Shown here in pieces: positions 13,639 to 29,788 of a DNA stretch of 64,000 nt (position 1 is its first letter; every line of letters starts with the position of its first letter). Source of the stretch: Latrodectus hesperus (Eukaryota; Arthropoda; Arachnida; Araneae; Theridiidae); NCBI GenBank assembly GCA_037975125.1, contig CM075862.1, positions 38,945,524 through 39,009,523 on the forward strand. The letters are read 5' to 3'. Below the pieces are notes generated by a model. That model made no database searches. It saw nothing but the letters and a program-made list of their open reading frames with translations, and was not told the DNA's origin. A program made the position numbers and the translations under genes.

Positions 13639-13939
13639 GCCGACCGATTGGCTGAGTGGTTAGTGTTCTTTGACTCCTGAGCTGTTGGTCCCGGGTTCGA
13701 ATCCCGGTTCGGGCATGGATGTTTCTTTCCTTCTCTGTGTTTCTCTGTCCCTTCTTCTGTGTTGTTAAATGAATGTGGCCCACCCTATAAACGGGTTTGT
13801 AGTGATATGGCGCGGGTAACGCTACTCGCCTCGCGACTTGGTTCACAGGTGCCCGCTGGGTAACGACAGATGAGTAGCTGTTTCTGGCCTTGTTGTGGCA
13901 TAGGGTTCATACCTTCTTGTGCCCGCCATTGGAAAAAAA
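13639..13939 (+). repeat. SINE family A, copy 2 (complete)
   Basis: The best copy of this tRNA-derived SINE, about 300 bp. The head has a perfect A box TGGCTGAGTGG (13649-13659) and B box GGTTCGAATCC (13694-13704), spaced as in a tRNA; the tRNA acceptor stem no longer pairs well. A tRNA-unrelated body follows, and the element ends in TTGGAAAAAAA. The 14-bp flanking duplications agree at 13 of 14 positions, consistent with retroposition by a LINE. Copies 1 and 3 share the whole length. The minus-strand 72-codon ORF within it is incidental. Confidence 0.9.
13649..13704 (+). promoter_or_regulatory. RNA polymerase III internal promoter of SINE-A copy 2
   Basis: The A box fits TRGYNNARNGG and the B box fits GGTTCGANTCC, 45 bp apart start to start. 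Both are intact in this copy. Whether it is still transcribed is unknown. Confidence 0.7.
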
Positions 13940-13953
13940 TGTTTAATTCAAAT
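13940..13953. repeat. Target-site duplication, right, SINE-A copy 2
   Basis: TGTTTAATTCAAAT, 13 of 14 identical to 13625-13638. The one difference is G to A in a CpG. Confidence 0.85.
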
Positions 13954-16188
<2,235 letters not shown>

Positions 16189-16210
16189 GCGTTATATGCG
16201 TGTGTGTGTG

Positions 16211-17165
16211 TTTACTGCATCGATATTTGTATACGGCATTGTAGTAAATATTGTGTTTATCTATGAATTTTTAAACTGAATTTCCAGTTTTGAATAAGTT
16301 AATGAAGTTTATTGGAAAGAAACTCCAAATATATAAATATTATAACCAAGTTGGAGGAAACTATCTATATTTTTAGCCGATTATGTGTGCATGGCATAAT
16401 CCCTTTATTTTTTAGAATTGTTTGCCATGTCTGAGTTACAAAAGTATTCTCTTTTTCTAACAAAATGTGTTAGAACAAAATGATAAAAAATAATAATGAT
16501 TTTCTGTTGAAATACCTTTAAATTTGTAAAAAGTAAATATTTGTGTCATTTATCAAGTTATCAGTATGTTTATATTATTACTAGTATACGTAAATTGCTC
16601 AAGTGCATCATTGTGTTGATTTGCTCTTTTTTTGGCAATTTATTTTCTATCTTCCATGAAATCGGCTTGTCCGTGATATCCAAGTTATTTCATTTAATTA
16701 TTAGTTCGAATTATAGCAATCATGAGATTAAGTAAAAAACGAAGCAAAGTTATCACTGTTGTTTTTCATGATTGATAATGTTATCATAAATATTGTGAAA
16801 CTTTAATAAACTTGAAGAATAGAGTAAAGTATTATATTGCAATCACAATAGTGTAGAAAGTATTGAATGATTATAATAATTTTAGATTAGAATATAAGTT
16901 TACTGACAATAGAAATCCACTATGAAGCATTTAAATTTTCATCATGTTTTATTTCGAATAAAGTTTTCATAGACAATCTCAGAACCATTCATAAATTTTA
17001 AGGAAAAAGTAATCATACTTATAACTTTGCATGTAGAAAACAGAAATGATAAGTTCCGTTGTTTAACAATGGCTAGAATCAAATTCGAGACCATTTAATC
17101 AGAAAAAGATGATAAAACATTAGTTAATGTTAACCTTATTTCTTTCGCTTATTTAGCCAAATAAG
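16211..17165. other. AT-rich sequence, no gene seen
   Basis: No recognisable feature; short ORFs only. Confidence 0.5.
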
Positions 17166-17292
<127 letters not shown>

Positions 17293-17488
17293 ATTAGTTT
17301 AATACACTAATAATACAACGAATTGGCATTTTAACTATAGTATGTTAAACATTTTTTACAGTTATTTACAATTGTAATTACGAAAAAGGATTATAAATGC
17401 AACATTTATACTTCAGAACCGTTAAGATTCAAAATATGTCTTAACAAGTCTGTCTTCAGTTTTCCTCTCTAGATCTTTTTCTAACAAT

Positions 17489-17505
17489 TGGCACCAGGAT
17501 CGCTG
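17489..17505 (+). other. Possible primer-binding site of an LTR element
   Basis: TGGCACCAGGATCGCTG begins with TGG, as primer-binding sites do (complement of a tRNA CCA end), and follows a sequence ending CTAACA, which resembles the CA end of an LTR. I see no matching second LTR, no gag or pol, and no tRNA match that I can verify. At best it is a solo LTR plus leader; coincidence is quite possible. Confidence 0.2.
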
Positions 17506-17566
17506 TCGAAGCAGCAAGCACTAGATGATGTCATGATGTTGAAGTGCATCATCAGGTACTCCATAC

Positions 17567-18780
<1,214 letters not shown>

Positions 18781-18794
18781 AACTAAAATAAACT

Positions 18795-18900
18795 AGGACC
18801 GACTATAAGTAGAACCCGAAGTGGGATTTGAACATTCGAACCAGCGAAATGAAAGTGATTGCCGGCTGCTAGTTTGCTGAGGTACCTGTTTCTGGTAAGC
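18795..18900 (-). repeat. Possible tRNA-derived fragment
   Basis: On the minus strand TAGCAGCCGGCA, TTTCATTTCGCTGG and GTTCAAATCCCAC have the order of the D arm, anticodon arm and T arm of a tRNA. The spacing is off, with an extra GTTCGAAT before the T-arm word. I treat it as an eroded SINE head, not a tRNA gene. Confidence 0.3.
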
Positions 18901-21100
18901 TTCAACCCTCATTGGCTATCTGAAAATAAAACTAAGAAGCTAAATCGGCATAACGAGTAGAAATTTTCAGTAGGTGGGGCTTAGTTGAGTTTTCTTGAGA
19001 GAAGTTAATATTTGATACAGAATATTAACTTTATTACATAATATTAACTTAAAAAAATTGTTATTAAAGTTGGATTTTTTGGATAAAAATTAATTTGTGT
19101 CATAACACACAAGCAATATTTACAAAAAAGTTAGTTGGATTAACATAGGAATGTCCTTAACTCATCTGCTAAAAACAGTATCAGTGATAGTTAGAATGAG
19201 TAGAAAACACATGAGAATGCACGAATACAAAGATTTTTCAAACACTTATAATCTTTAATTTTTTTTTATTCTTTTTAATTTTAAATAAAAATTTTTTGGG
19301 ATACATAATTTTTATTTATTTATTTATTTGTATTTTTTGTTTACTTTTTATTTATAATAGCGAGTATAAGAATGGAAAAGGGTTAGTTGTTAGTAAACCG
19401 CGAAATGAAAACTAGCGTGCACTCAGCTTGGCTAATCCAAACGAGATGAAAACTGTGGGAAATTTAATTTAATATTTGACAAGTCATTGGTTAATGATTG
19501 AAAAAAATGTATTTACAAACTATTTATATGAACTAAAAAACATTTTAGATCACAATTATCAAATTAATTTTATTTTAATCCAAAAGCAATCCAATATAAT
19601 ATTAATTTCAAAAAGAATTCATTACTGGAATTTATTTATCCAAAGGAAGATGCATATTAAATGAAAATATATGTATATTTGCTTTTGTAAGTCAAAAAAA
19701 GAAGTATAAAATATTTTAATTTACTTAATTTTAAACAATTTTTAATATCAATGCATTTAAACAGATCAATAAAAATTGTCACATTAAGAATGTTTCTTTT
19801 TAATGTGACAAGAAATTATTAAAATTAAATTCGATATGCAAATAAACATGATAGTCTTGATTTATACGAAAAGAACTTTTGAAAACCATTTTCAAATTTT
19901 GTTCTGAATTAATCATCAAATATTTTTAAAGAAACAAAAATATTTTATACGTATTAAACTAGGACAAGTTTTACTATTAAACTAGGACAAACTAAGTTTA
20001 ACAAACGTTTATAAGGGCATTTATGTCAATAACAATAAAGTTTGTGGTTTTAATAAATATATTTATTATATTTTTAGGGGTCAAGGGATTTAAAAGTGAA
20101 TTTATTTTGTTTATATTGATAAGTCTTTATATTTTCCACATATAAGAAATTACTTATAAAATGTAAAAAAATTATATAATCAAAGTAAATTTGTAAGAAA
20201 CTTTAATGAAGCAATTAAAATATTTCTACTAATAAAATTGTTAATAAATGTTAAAGTTTTAAAATATCATGCATATAAATGTTCGAAAATTAATTGGCTT
20301 ATTAGACTACTTATCGTATCAACATTCCTACTAAATATTAATATCAATAATAATGAAGTAAATGTGATTTATTTTTTCAGATTGTTAATGGTACCATTAA
20401 AGTGTAGTTGCTAAATAAATTCAGAAACATTTCAACACAATACATCTGTATTAAAAAATATCAAGTATAAATTCAAAAGTTAATATTATTTTATTTATGT
20501 CAAGATTATTTTGTGCGAGAACCAAAATAGAAAAGCATTTCCTATTTGCTTCTGTAAGATGGAAATTCTTTTCCAAGAACTTTATTCTGAAAAGAGCAAA
20601 TAAACAAAAAGTAGCTTTATTTTATAAACTTTTGAAGATACTTCACAACTCCTTTCACAGCTTTGATTATATTTAGAAACATTTGTTTTAACTTTCTTAA
20701 GAACTTTGATATTTTACTTGATGCTCAGCATAGAAGATTTTGAATTACTCAACAATATTTCAACTTTCCATCATTTATCTTTTTGAAAATTACACAATAA
20801 TACTAAATGCAATATATTATGAAAATAAATTTACTTAATAAAAGAAATAATGATTAAGGGAAATTTATTTCTTTTAGAGAGAAAGTATGGGGAAATTTAT
20901 AGGAAATCCTGCATAGTTTTCCGGACGAAGAAACTCTTAGGATTTTTTCGCAGTTAAAATTAAAAAAAATTACATATTAATTATAAATTTGTTTTTGTAT
21001 TCTTAAATAAGAATTGGTATGTTTGTTACAAAAGATCTTAAATTAAATACTGAATTATCATAATAAATTTAACTTATTGATAAGTCCAAATAAATTTTAT
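18901..21100. other. AT-rich sequence, no gene seen
   Basis: Holds a TTTA-type run around 19309-19330 and a 16-bp direct repeat (TATTAAACTAGGACAA at 19952-19967 and 19975-19990). Otherwise unremarkable. Confidence 0.5.
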
Positions 21101-21102
21101 TA

Positions 21103-21160
21103 CAGTAAACTGCAATTATCCGGACTCCATTTATCCGAATATTTTTCCAAATTTCAAAAA
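21103..21160 (+). repeat. pogo/Tigger-like terminal inverted repeat (left end only)
   Basis: CAGTAAACTGCAATTATCCG, followed by GACTCCATTTATCCGAATAT and TTTTTCC, preceded by TA. Elements of the pogo/Tigger/Jerky group typically start CAGT with repeated ATTATCCG motifs and insert at TA. No matching right end was found by eye up to about 21.8 kb. Confidence 0.55.
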
Positions 21161-21283
21161 ATAAACTATACTGAAGAAAATAAGAAAAATGAACTAGAGT
21201 AAGAAGCTCAAGAAAAGGAAAAGTAAGAGAGTGGAGAAGATGAGAATGAAAGGGAAAGAGAGAGAGAAAATCTGACGTGACAC

Positions 21284-21678
21284 TTGAGGAATTCAAAAAC
21301 ATTCTTTTTGAAAATTCCTAAATGTTCAGAAGTTAGTGTTGAAGATATAGGAGAATGGATTATAAGTGAGACCCTGGATTTCAAATTGCAAATGATGGTC
21401 AACTTATTGAAAGTGTTGAGACAGAATAATGCCTTAATGTCCAAGTTGAAATATAGAAGAGACCATCATATAGTGGAGCATTTGCTGGCTTTGAAACTGT
21501 TTTGAAGGAGAAGGCGAAACTGCCCGAGTATGACCTTATGCAACGTCCCTCTGTCAAGCAGATGAGCAACTTTTCTACCCGAAAACTTAGGAAAGCAATG
21601 AAACAGATTACTCTGACCGTAGTGCTTAGCAAGAAATTCGGAACTTATTTCATCCATATTATAATGCATTTCCTGTAA
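21284..21678 (+). pseudogene. pogo/Tigger/Jerky-type transposase, C-terminal remnant
   Basis: Only the end of the protein is visible, lying about 120 bp inside the left terminal repeat, so the DNA-binding and DDE catalytic parts are missing and the copy is internally deleted. The first frame (to about 21505) contains DIGEWIISE, like the acidic ED(I/V)xEWL block near the C-terminus of such transposases. A frame change near 21480 is needed to read FAGFETVLK and on to a TAA at 21676-21678, resembling the AxxAFxxFETVL block. Family assignment rests on these two weak motifs plus the adjacent TIR. It could be another Tc/mariner-superfamily remnant. Confidence 0.45.
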
Positions 21679-21679
21679 T

Positions 21680-24600
21680 CTATAACCAGTAAACCAGGGA
21701 AATTATTAATACGTATGCTGCAATGGACAAAAATAATATTTAAAAATAGCAAAATAGATATTTGTTAAAAAAAATTGCTTTCTAAAAATGTACAAATTAA
21801 TTTAGATATGTGATTAAATAAATATTTTTCACAGCGTTTTTGCCTAGATGAGAAATTTTAAAATGATAAAAATCAAGATGCTTCCATTTTGAAACCATAA
21901 GACTTCTGGAATATGACTTAAATTGATAACATCGCAAAATAAACCTTCTTACAGAAAGCTCAAATTACCACAAATACTGTTTAAACTAATTAGAAAAGAT
22001 TCAAATAAATTTTTGATATGAAACATAATTTCCATTTTAAGTTAATTAAGCATACACATTGACATATTTAATTCCATTCTCCAACAATTTTCATAATTTA
22101 ATTCTGAACAAAGTTTTTTTGAATAAACACAGGATAAGGAATTTGTTAATATAAATCATCGAATAATATTTATAAAGCTGCAAAATAAGTGCAATTTATG
22201 GGTAAAATTTAGATGATTTACTTTACAGTTTCCTGATAGGTGTAATATAAATATCAGGAACATATAAATATCAGTTTTATAAAGATTCAAATTACTTTTT
22301 TTAGCGAAAATGTAAATAAATGTTTATAAGGAACATTTTACAAGTCAAAATAAATTAATTGAAGTCATTGTACATAGAAAAATTTATTTATTTAAACTCC
22401 GTGTTCTTAAATAAGGGTCAGGTATTAATAAATAGTACATTTTGGTTATAATTTGGCTTACATAACGATTTATATAATTTGAAACTCAATTCCAAGCGAT
22501 ATGTGATTAATCTTTGGAAAATACATTTGATTCACACCTTTTCAAGTGAACACAAGTTTAATTTCATATTTATATCCCACACGCGGTTATTAATATTTAT
22601 AGAGTAGAATGAATTTTATCAATTTGCTTTTTTATTCTGATATTTTACTAGAATTATCATGATATTTAAGATACAATTACATATAACAAAAGAAGTTAAA
22701 AATTTTATATATGCAATTTTATATTCAATTTACTTCATAATTAATGCATTAAGCGAGGGAGTCAGTATCCTTCAACCAAATAATATTCTTGCATTTGTGT
22801 TGGCTTCTCTCTCTATAATTATATAATTAATTAGATTAAATATTTAAGAAATATTTCTAAGCGAATCTTGAAAATGATATAAAGTGAGTTGAATTGTCAT
22901 TTTGCATAAAAATGCTTATTTAAATTAAAACTATAAAAGAGCCAAAATTTTCTTTAATAATATGTATGCAATTTGCTATCTTTAGAAACTAAATATATTC
23001 AGAGCTTAAATTATATCAAAAAATAAATTAGTTTCCGTATATATTTTAAATTACTTTAGAAATTGAAGTTTAAGGAAGTAAGTTGTGAAATATCCTTAAG
23101 GATTAAGAAACTTTTATCTGATGCAGAAAATCGTTCCCAGTAAAATAGATAACTGATTTCCATAAACGATTTTAAAATTTCATTCTTTCCTTATATAATC
23201 TACATTTATAATGAATTCTTTTCCAATATAATAAAAGGCAATTCAATAAAATTAACTGCATGAAAAAGGCTTCTAAACAAATATTAACAAACAAACTTTA
23301 TGTCTGTGATTTCTATTAAAATAAGTAAATCTTTGCAGTAGAAAGGTATTTATTTTTATTTGTAAATTTTAATTTATGGAACAAATAGAACCTAAATACT
23401 TAAGTTGTACAAAATGGAAATCAACCATGCATATCTTGCATTCTAAATTCATGAAATTTTTATATCAAAATGTATGAACGTATCTATTCATGCTGATATT
23501 CCATTCTGTTGCATGTAACTTAATATTGAAAAAGTAAACACCATGATTTTTTTAAAAAGTTTAAATTTATCAAGACATTTTACTATATGAACTTGTTTAC
23601 TGAACACTTGAAAATAAAAAAGTGAGTATTTAAATGAGCCTTAAGAGAGTAAACTCTTTTGATTGAAGCAAACGTGACTTACTAAAATAATTTTTATTTC
23701 GTGATTTACTAAAATAATAACTATCCGTGTAGTCAAAGCACAGAAATATTTGACTATAATAGAACGAGGAAAAGTTTCCATATTTGAAAAAATTTTGAAA
23801 AATTTACAACATATTTAGTGTAACTTCAGAGCATGTATTTAAAATGAAATATGTATTAGTTTCAGTGAATAAATGCAACATTTTGATCTGACTTCTATTA
23901 CTTGGTTACATAATCTCGTTTCATGGATGAAATAAATCATAGATCATAGATATTTTCCTTGATATCTATCTAGGGAATATCATAAACACCAAAGACCAAA
24001 GAAATTTTTATATTAAAATCATTAAATGAATGGTAGTGAACAAACTTCTTTAAAGACTCCGAATGCCAAATTCAGATACAAAATGTCAAATAATTTTCGT
24101 CTAATTAAAGACATCTTTGAAATTTCTTTGCCTATTATTAAAAGAAAATATACTTAAATATTACTGAATAAGATACCAGCTAATTTGGCACTATTGGTCG
24201 ATTGGTATTGTGTCCATTTTAAGTCAAGTCAAATTATTCCATGTGCCAAAATAACGGTCTTGGCAATGTGTACAATTTTGTATCGATAGAGATTTCCTTG
24301 AAAGGGAAATTTGTCATTGGCCTGTCAACTTCTTATGATGGCCGGTTAATTAAAAATGTGTTCCGGAGATTCGGTACTACTTATTATATGTTATAAAGAG
24401 AATTAATACAGCGACGATATCTTAAATTAGTTGGGTTCAGTTATGGGAGATATTAACATTGCAATTGTAAAAAAACAGTGAAGTTGATTATATTGAATAA
24501 AATGGCAACATTCTTCAAGAAAATTCAAACACATTATTAGATAAGCAATATTAATTAATAAATATAATAAATAAATGTACAATGTTTGGCATATAAGTCA

Positions 24601-24760
24601 GTTACCCAACAGTAAGGCTCTGTTGGTTTACATTATATTTACACAACATATTTTGCTGCAGAAATATGAACTGAATTATTTCCTTAAAATCGACTTCACT
24701 TTAGTGCAGCAATTTTTGACAGAAAAAGGAAATCGTTGTGAAATCCGTAGGCATATGTTT
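21680..24760. other. AT-rich sequence, no gene seen
   Basis: About 3 kb without a recognisable gene. The 24.2-24.4 kb part is less AT-rich but matches nothing I know. Confidence 0.5.
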
Positions 24761-24764
24761 ATTC

Positions 24765-24794
24765 AACAGGGCAAATCCGTAGTAATGCCCTGTT
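24765..24794. repeat. 9-bp perfect hairpin
   Basis: AACAGGGCA and TGCCCTGTT flank a 12-base loop. The loop contains AAATCCGTAG, and the same word occurs about 34 bp upstream. It lies on the 3' side of the LINE remnant at 25360-26183 (-) and could be part of its 3' UTR, but nothing proves that. Confidence 0.5.
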
Positions 24795-24799
24795 AGAGA

Positions 24800-25359
24800 A
24801 TGAAATCCATTTCATGCATCTACTGGTATGTGTCGCTTTCTAAGGGGAACTTTGACGGAAAGTGGACCGCATTCAAAAGTAGCTAGAGGAAAAACTAGAA
24901 CATCTCTATCATCGACTTCAAATAGATTAACAAGTCATTCTATCAAAGATTGTCTTTGTATCCCATTGTGCTACAGTTAAATCCATTTCCTCTGGTCTTT
25001 TGCATCAGATTTGTTGACAAATAATTAAAAAAATTTAGCTTCAATAAATACGAACTCCAGTTGTATAAAATGACATTTAACACATGCAATCAAAGTCTAT
25101 GTTAGCAATAATCCAGTCTTAGTAATGATATTAAACACCAATGCATTGCATTGTATTTTTTATTTGGGAAAACAAAAATATCTCCTTGTGCACCAAGAAA
25201 TACTACACAGGGCCCGAAGGTACAACAAATGTACTACAAAACAAATCCAAATAATACCTGAGATGAAAAAAAATAATAATAAAAGAAGGCAGAGAGAAAA
25301 AAAGAGATATAAAAAATTAAAAAGGAATTAGATAATAGCATGGATAAATTTTCAAAAAA
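24800..25359. other. Possible 3' UTR of the adjacent LINE remnant
   Basis: No gene is seen. It is downstream of the LINE stop on the minus strand. The plus-strand ORF at 25125-25331 is a Lys-rich stretch produced by A-rich sequence. No poly(A) tail or target duplication was found. Confidence 0.3.
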
Positions 25360-26183
25360 TTAATAATTCTCTTTCTTAACTAGGTCCACCATAATCGGGG
25401 GCCACCTGTTATTTAAGTCTTTACAAAGCTTGTTCCTTACTGCTGAAACAGATGGGCATTCAAGAAGAATGTGAGAAGGTTTGACACTCCCAGAGTTGCA
25501 CTTGCTCATTGTGCAACTTGCTCCCAGAGTTGTACAATGCTTGTTTTTAATGTGGAAACGGTGTAGGTTTTTAATGTGGAAACGGTGTAGGTTTTTAATG
25601 TGGAAACGGTGTAGGTTGAATTTCCCATGTCCAGTGAGGAATTGCGTAATTTTAAAGTCAGTGTAAAACCAGTAGTTCTTAATTCTGCATTGAACTGAAG
25701 GAAAAAATATTTAGTCCACTTACAATTAGGAGAGGAAACGAAACCTGAGTTCCATTCTGTGATAATCTTCTTTTTGGTAGTGGTTTTGAAAAAAGACTTG
25801 GGTAAGCTGGTATTGAGTTTATTTGGAAATGAAAGAGAAGATTTGGCCAGGAAATCCGCACTTTCATTTCCATACACACCACTATGACCCTTGACATGGG
25901 AGGAAGTGAAGGAAATATTTTTGATATCACACATATTAATTGAAGTCTGGACTTCTACTATAAGTCTTTCAAAACTAGTTATATCTTGTAGAGCCAGTAG
26001 GGATGACATCGAGTCACTGCAAATCAAAAATTTTTTAAAAGGCTTGCTTTCTTTAACAGCAAGATTAATGCAGAGTAACTCCGCTTGGAAAATAGAACTG
26101 TAATCACTAATGCGGTGTACCTGATGACTCATTTCAAAACCATTCTGAAAGCATACGTAATGCATTGAGCTATTACCATCAAA
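25360..26183 (-). pseudogene. LINE (jockey/R1-like) ORF2 C-terminus: RNase H and zinc-finger remnant
   Basis: RNase H domain with all four acidic positions visible: FDGN (D codon at 26178-26180), SIFQAELL (E), ICSDSMSS (D) and SHVKGHSGVYGNESADFLAK (H and D). An in-frame TAA at 26184-26186 and the lack of upstream reverse transcriptase show it is truncated. A frameshift near 25690 is needed to continue into FLTGHGKFNLHRFHIK, then a CCHC-type tail (C-x4-C-x9-H-x4-C) ending at a TAA at 25360-25362. The tail holds a 24-bp unit three times, duplicating the residues NLHRFHIK. This RNase H plus C-terminal CCHC layout is typical of arthropod jockey-type LINEs. It is non-functional. Confidence 0.8.
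25543..25614. repeat. 24-bp tandem repeat, three identical copies
   Basis: The three units are 25543-25566, 25567-25590 and 25591-25614. On the minus strand each encodes NLHRFHIK in the LINE frame, so the reading frame is preserved by the expansion. Identical units imply a recent event or an assembly slip. Confidence 0.95.
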
Positions 26184-26186
26184 TTA

Positions 26187-26560
26187 GACATTGTAATGTG
26201 TTCATTTTTAGTGTAATTTATCATACATTTTTTGTCGAATATAATCATTTAAACACTTCATAGAAATTTTTAAACAGAAAATATTTTAAGGCTGCGTCAT
26301 ATTAATTACAGATAATTACACAATTTAACATAAACTAAATTTATTTTTCTAAACTTAAATGTTTGGCAAAATAATAAAATTTTTACTAACAATAAGGCTA
26401 TAGAAAGAAGTTTGAATATTTCGCATTAGAATTAAGTTTAAAAAATACTAGAACAAAAATGTATTTTGTGTAAAATAGGGAATCCATTTTAGGCTTACAC
26501 ATTATGTTTCTTTTGTAAAAATATTATCTTTCATTTTATTTGGGATATCTACCTTCTTCA
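26187..26560. other. AT-rich sequence, no gene seen
   Basis: Region where the LINE reverse transcriptase would lie if the element were complete; nothing of it is visible. Confidence 0.5.
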
Positions 26561-26564
26561 GAAA

Positions 26565-26800
26565 TGCATTGAACAGTAGATCGCACTTTATTCTTGGAAG
26601 CTCTATCTTGAAGAGAAAAGAGAATCTCACTTCATTCAAAGAGACTTTCAAAAGAAACTGCATTTCTCAACATCTATGCTCATTCTAAGGTGTTGCAGAA
26701 AATTGCTTGAAATGGTATTGATGGGATTACTTGTTACCATGGGGACGAAATATTATTCTTTACAAAGCTTGCAATACCATTTTGTGATTTTTCCTTTCGA
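26565..26800 (+). repeat. Dispersed repeat X, copy 1
   Basis: Shares a core, GATGGGATTnCTnGTnACCA, TGGGGACGnAATnTTnTTCT, with 59636-59680, and an upstream TTTCnnAAnGAACTnCATTTC-type word with both 32600-32712 and 59490-59585. It is unlike any transposon end I recognise and has no protein. No target duplication is visible. Confidence 0.45.
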
Positions 26801-29530
26801 ATCACGCTTACTCAAATTAGAACTTAAATAAATTAAATACAGCACATTAAGCTTTACTTCAAATAAGTTCAACACTAAATGGCAAAAGCAATTACACTTT
26901 TCGTTCTTTTTTATATATTATTTTTAATTAAATACCTGATTAAACAAATAGGATTTAATTTATGAAAATGCATGTTTTACTATAATAGACGATAACGATT
27001 AAACAATACTCTTTTGAACATAATTCGTACTAATATTAGCTATGTAATTTGATTTAATTAACTGAACCAAAGATTAATATTTTAACTATTTATTTTTTAA
27101 ATTTAAGTTAAATTTTAGCCAGTAATATATTTATTATATTATTTATCACTGCAATAGGAAAGAGCTTAACTTCAATATAAGCAATATATATTGAAGAATA
27201 AGCTCAATTTTATCTAAAAATTAATTATTGTATTGATTGTCGTAATTAAATATTGCATTTGATTTTAAAATATATTTATTATATTTGATTTTAAAGTATA
27301 TTTATTATATAATATGACATTTACCTTTATGCTCTTTTCTATGTATCACTATTTAGGTTCACTAAATATGTCAATCGCTAAAGTACTAAAGATTGTTTAA
27401 CATATATAGTTGTTTTTTTCATCAAAGTATCTAAAAAGTCGAACAATAGCCTATGTCATATCCTTTATTTTGAGAATTTATACTCTGTCCAATTACACAT
27501 TTTGAGGTATAAGGATTTTGATATCTATAAATATACTTTTATTTATACAAATTTATGTATTATAAAAAGTCTTATAGATTAATGAAATAATAATTCGTTC
27601 TTAGTCCTTTCGATAAGAAATGACACCAACTATGAGCAATGAATGCTTAAAGTACGTAATGATCAATTTTATTTAAAACTAAACGTATGTAAATTGAATC
27701 AATAAAATGCCATAAGGATCTTTTTAAATGAAAAGTAAAGTTAGCAAGTAATGTTGTGAATGGCGCAACATTACATCGAATATGAGGCATAATATGATCA
27801 GAATATAATCAAAAATTAATTGACTAATGTACATAATTTGTATAAATGCATAATTTTAAGCATTAAAACCCAAGTATTTTATGTATGTAACAATTAAAAT
27901 TCCAACATATTTTGCTTAATAATATTGATGAGACCAAATAAAGAGCTTTTATTAATGTTTGGTTTTATTGTTTATAAAAATCACAGTTGAAACTAACTAC
28001 ATTTATTAAAATTTAAAGCTATATGCAAACATACACACGCATTTCGTGTATGAACACCAAATTTTTTCATAGAGATTTATATTTTCTGATATAATTTTCA
28101 ATGAAAATTTTTCATTCTCATTCAAATTTTTCTGATGTAGTATATTTCAATTCAAATTTACATTTTCCTGGTGTATAACAAAGTAAAATAGAATTTCAGA
28201 GTGGAAAGAATTTGTTTTTCATGAGAACTTTAGAGTTTTTGAACTTAATTATTTAATAATTTTTTCGTCTACTACTGTATTTTGTTATGCAGAACTTTAG
28301 TATCAGAGAGAGGCACCTACTTCTGACTCATCAATAAATGATTTATAAACACAATAATAGAGCATGGAGTTTTTTTTTACTTTAGACATCATGAAACTGC
28401 TTGTGTTAGAAATTATTCATAAGCTATGAATATTACTTGTCAACCTTAACAAAATATTTCAGTAATTAGATGATTTACACTGTAAATTAACATTTCAATG
28501 TAATATTTCCATTAAGTTATCTATTCCCTCTTTGTTGCATGAAAAGTCTGAATTTGTTGCATTTTTTTCAACTGCTTATTTATACACTTTGACTTTATTG
28601 AAAATTCCTATTTTACTAAAGTTTTTGTATTATTAATACGAGTACATTATTTATAATATTTGTAATTCATACTTGATTTTAGGATTTTGATTGATTTTTC
28701 ATCTATCTTTACCAGATTAAAATAATGTTTATAAGATCTTTGCAATTACCTTTGTGTTGAAATAATTATTATTGATTCAAACCTAAAACGATCGTGAAAA
28801 CTAATCTTTAAAATGTATGCCATAAATTATATATAATACACATGTATACCAACATCATACAACAATTTCTATATTAAAAAATATTCAGCATAATTTTATA
28901 TACTAATATGTATATCACATCAGTATAACAAATTTAACCAAATCAGATCGTACTGAATATAAGCACCATTTTGATTCTACGCAAAAGCCAATTTCTTTCT
29001 TAAATTCAAAGTTCAAAGAGAGAAGATTAAAAGGAATCGTGTATCCGTTTCTAAAATAAATCTTTGCAGCCCATTGCACGTACTTTAACGTTTTTCATAT
29101 TGACTTCTTTCTATTTTTATGACAGTTGATTTAAAAAATGTGTGATGTATGGAATTCGAACATTTTTTTAGAAAAAGGTTCAGGAAAATGTTACCTTAAC
29201 AAATACAAAAATCAATAAAAATTAAAACTTACAAATTTAATTCAATTTCAAAAGCATTATTTAACTGTAAATAATTTATGAAATGCTTTTACTCAGTTTT
29301 TCAACAATTGTAAGTAATAAACTGGTTATGCACAGCTTAAATTATACCTGGTACATTTAAAAGTTACTGAGAAATAATTTTAAAGTAATTTTTGGTTATT
29401 GATAAAAAATGTATATATCTATTCTATGTCTTAAATTTATGTAGTAAATCAACTGAAAAAAAACATTTTTCTAATGAGGAACCACTAGGAATATTTCCCA
29501 TTTCGGCAATATAAGAAAAATAATTATTGA
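26801..29530. other. AT-rich sequence, no gene seen
   Basis: About 2.7 kb without a recognisable gene. A 26-bp tandem duplication is listed separately. Confidence 0.5.
27258..27309. repeat. 26-bp tandem duplication
   Basis: 27258-27283 and 27284-27309 differ at one base (A/G at the eleventh or twelfth base of the unit). Confidence 0.9.
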
Positions 29531-29538
29531 TATTTTAT
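29531..29538. repeat. 8-bp target-site duplication, left (MITE)
   Basis: TATTTTAT, identical to 29789-29796 on the other side of the element. Confidence 0.85.
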
Positions 29539-29788
29539 GGCACAGGTGCCATATAATCCATAATTCCAAATCCTGAATTATTTTGGCGATGAAGAAATGT
29601 TGCCAAGATAACATATCGTGACGTGCATGATGACGTAAATACTAGAGCTAGCAAAATAGAATTTCCTGCATAATTATAGGTCTCCATATGTATGACGTAA
29701 TAAACGAGGTTGCCAGATATATATGAAAATCCGCCAAAAATTCATCAATCTTAGAATTTGGCATCCTGGATTATACGCCACCTGTGCC
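29539..29788. mobile_element. MITE with terminal inverted repeats and 8-bp target duplication
   Basis: A 250-bp element. The left end GGCACAGGTGCCATATAATC pairs with the right end, read in reverse complement as GGCACAGGTGGCGTATAATC, and the similarity continues inward with gaps through TTGGCG and GTTGCCA/CTGGCA words for about 70 bp. The flanks TATTTTAT are an exact 8-bp direct repeat. Eight-base duplications are typical of hAT elements (also P and a few others), although the termini do not resemble the usual CAG/TAG hAT start. It has no coding capacity, so it needs transposase in trans. Several TGACG words occur inside. I do not recognise the family. Confidence 0.8.

Noticed and set aside
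13639..13720. A genuine tRNA gene at the head of SINE-A copy 2
   Set aside because: A and B boxes are good, but the acceptor stem does not pair, the sequence continues into a shared 200-bp body, and target duplications flank the whole unit. It is a SINE.
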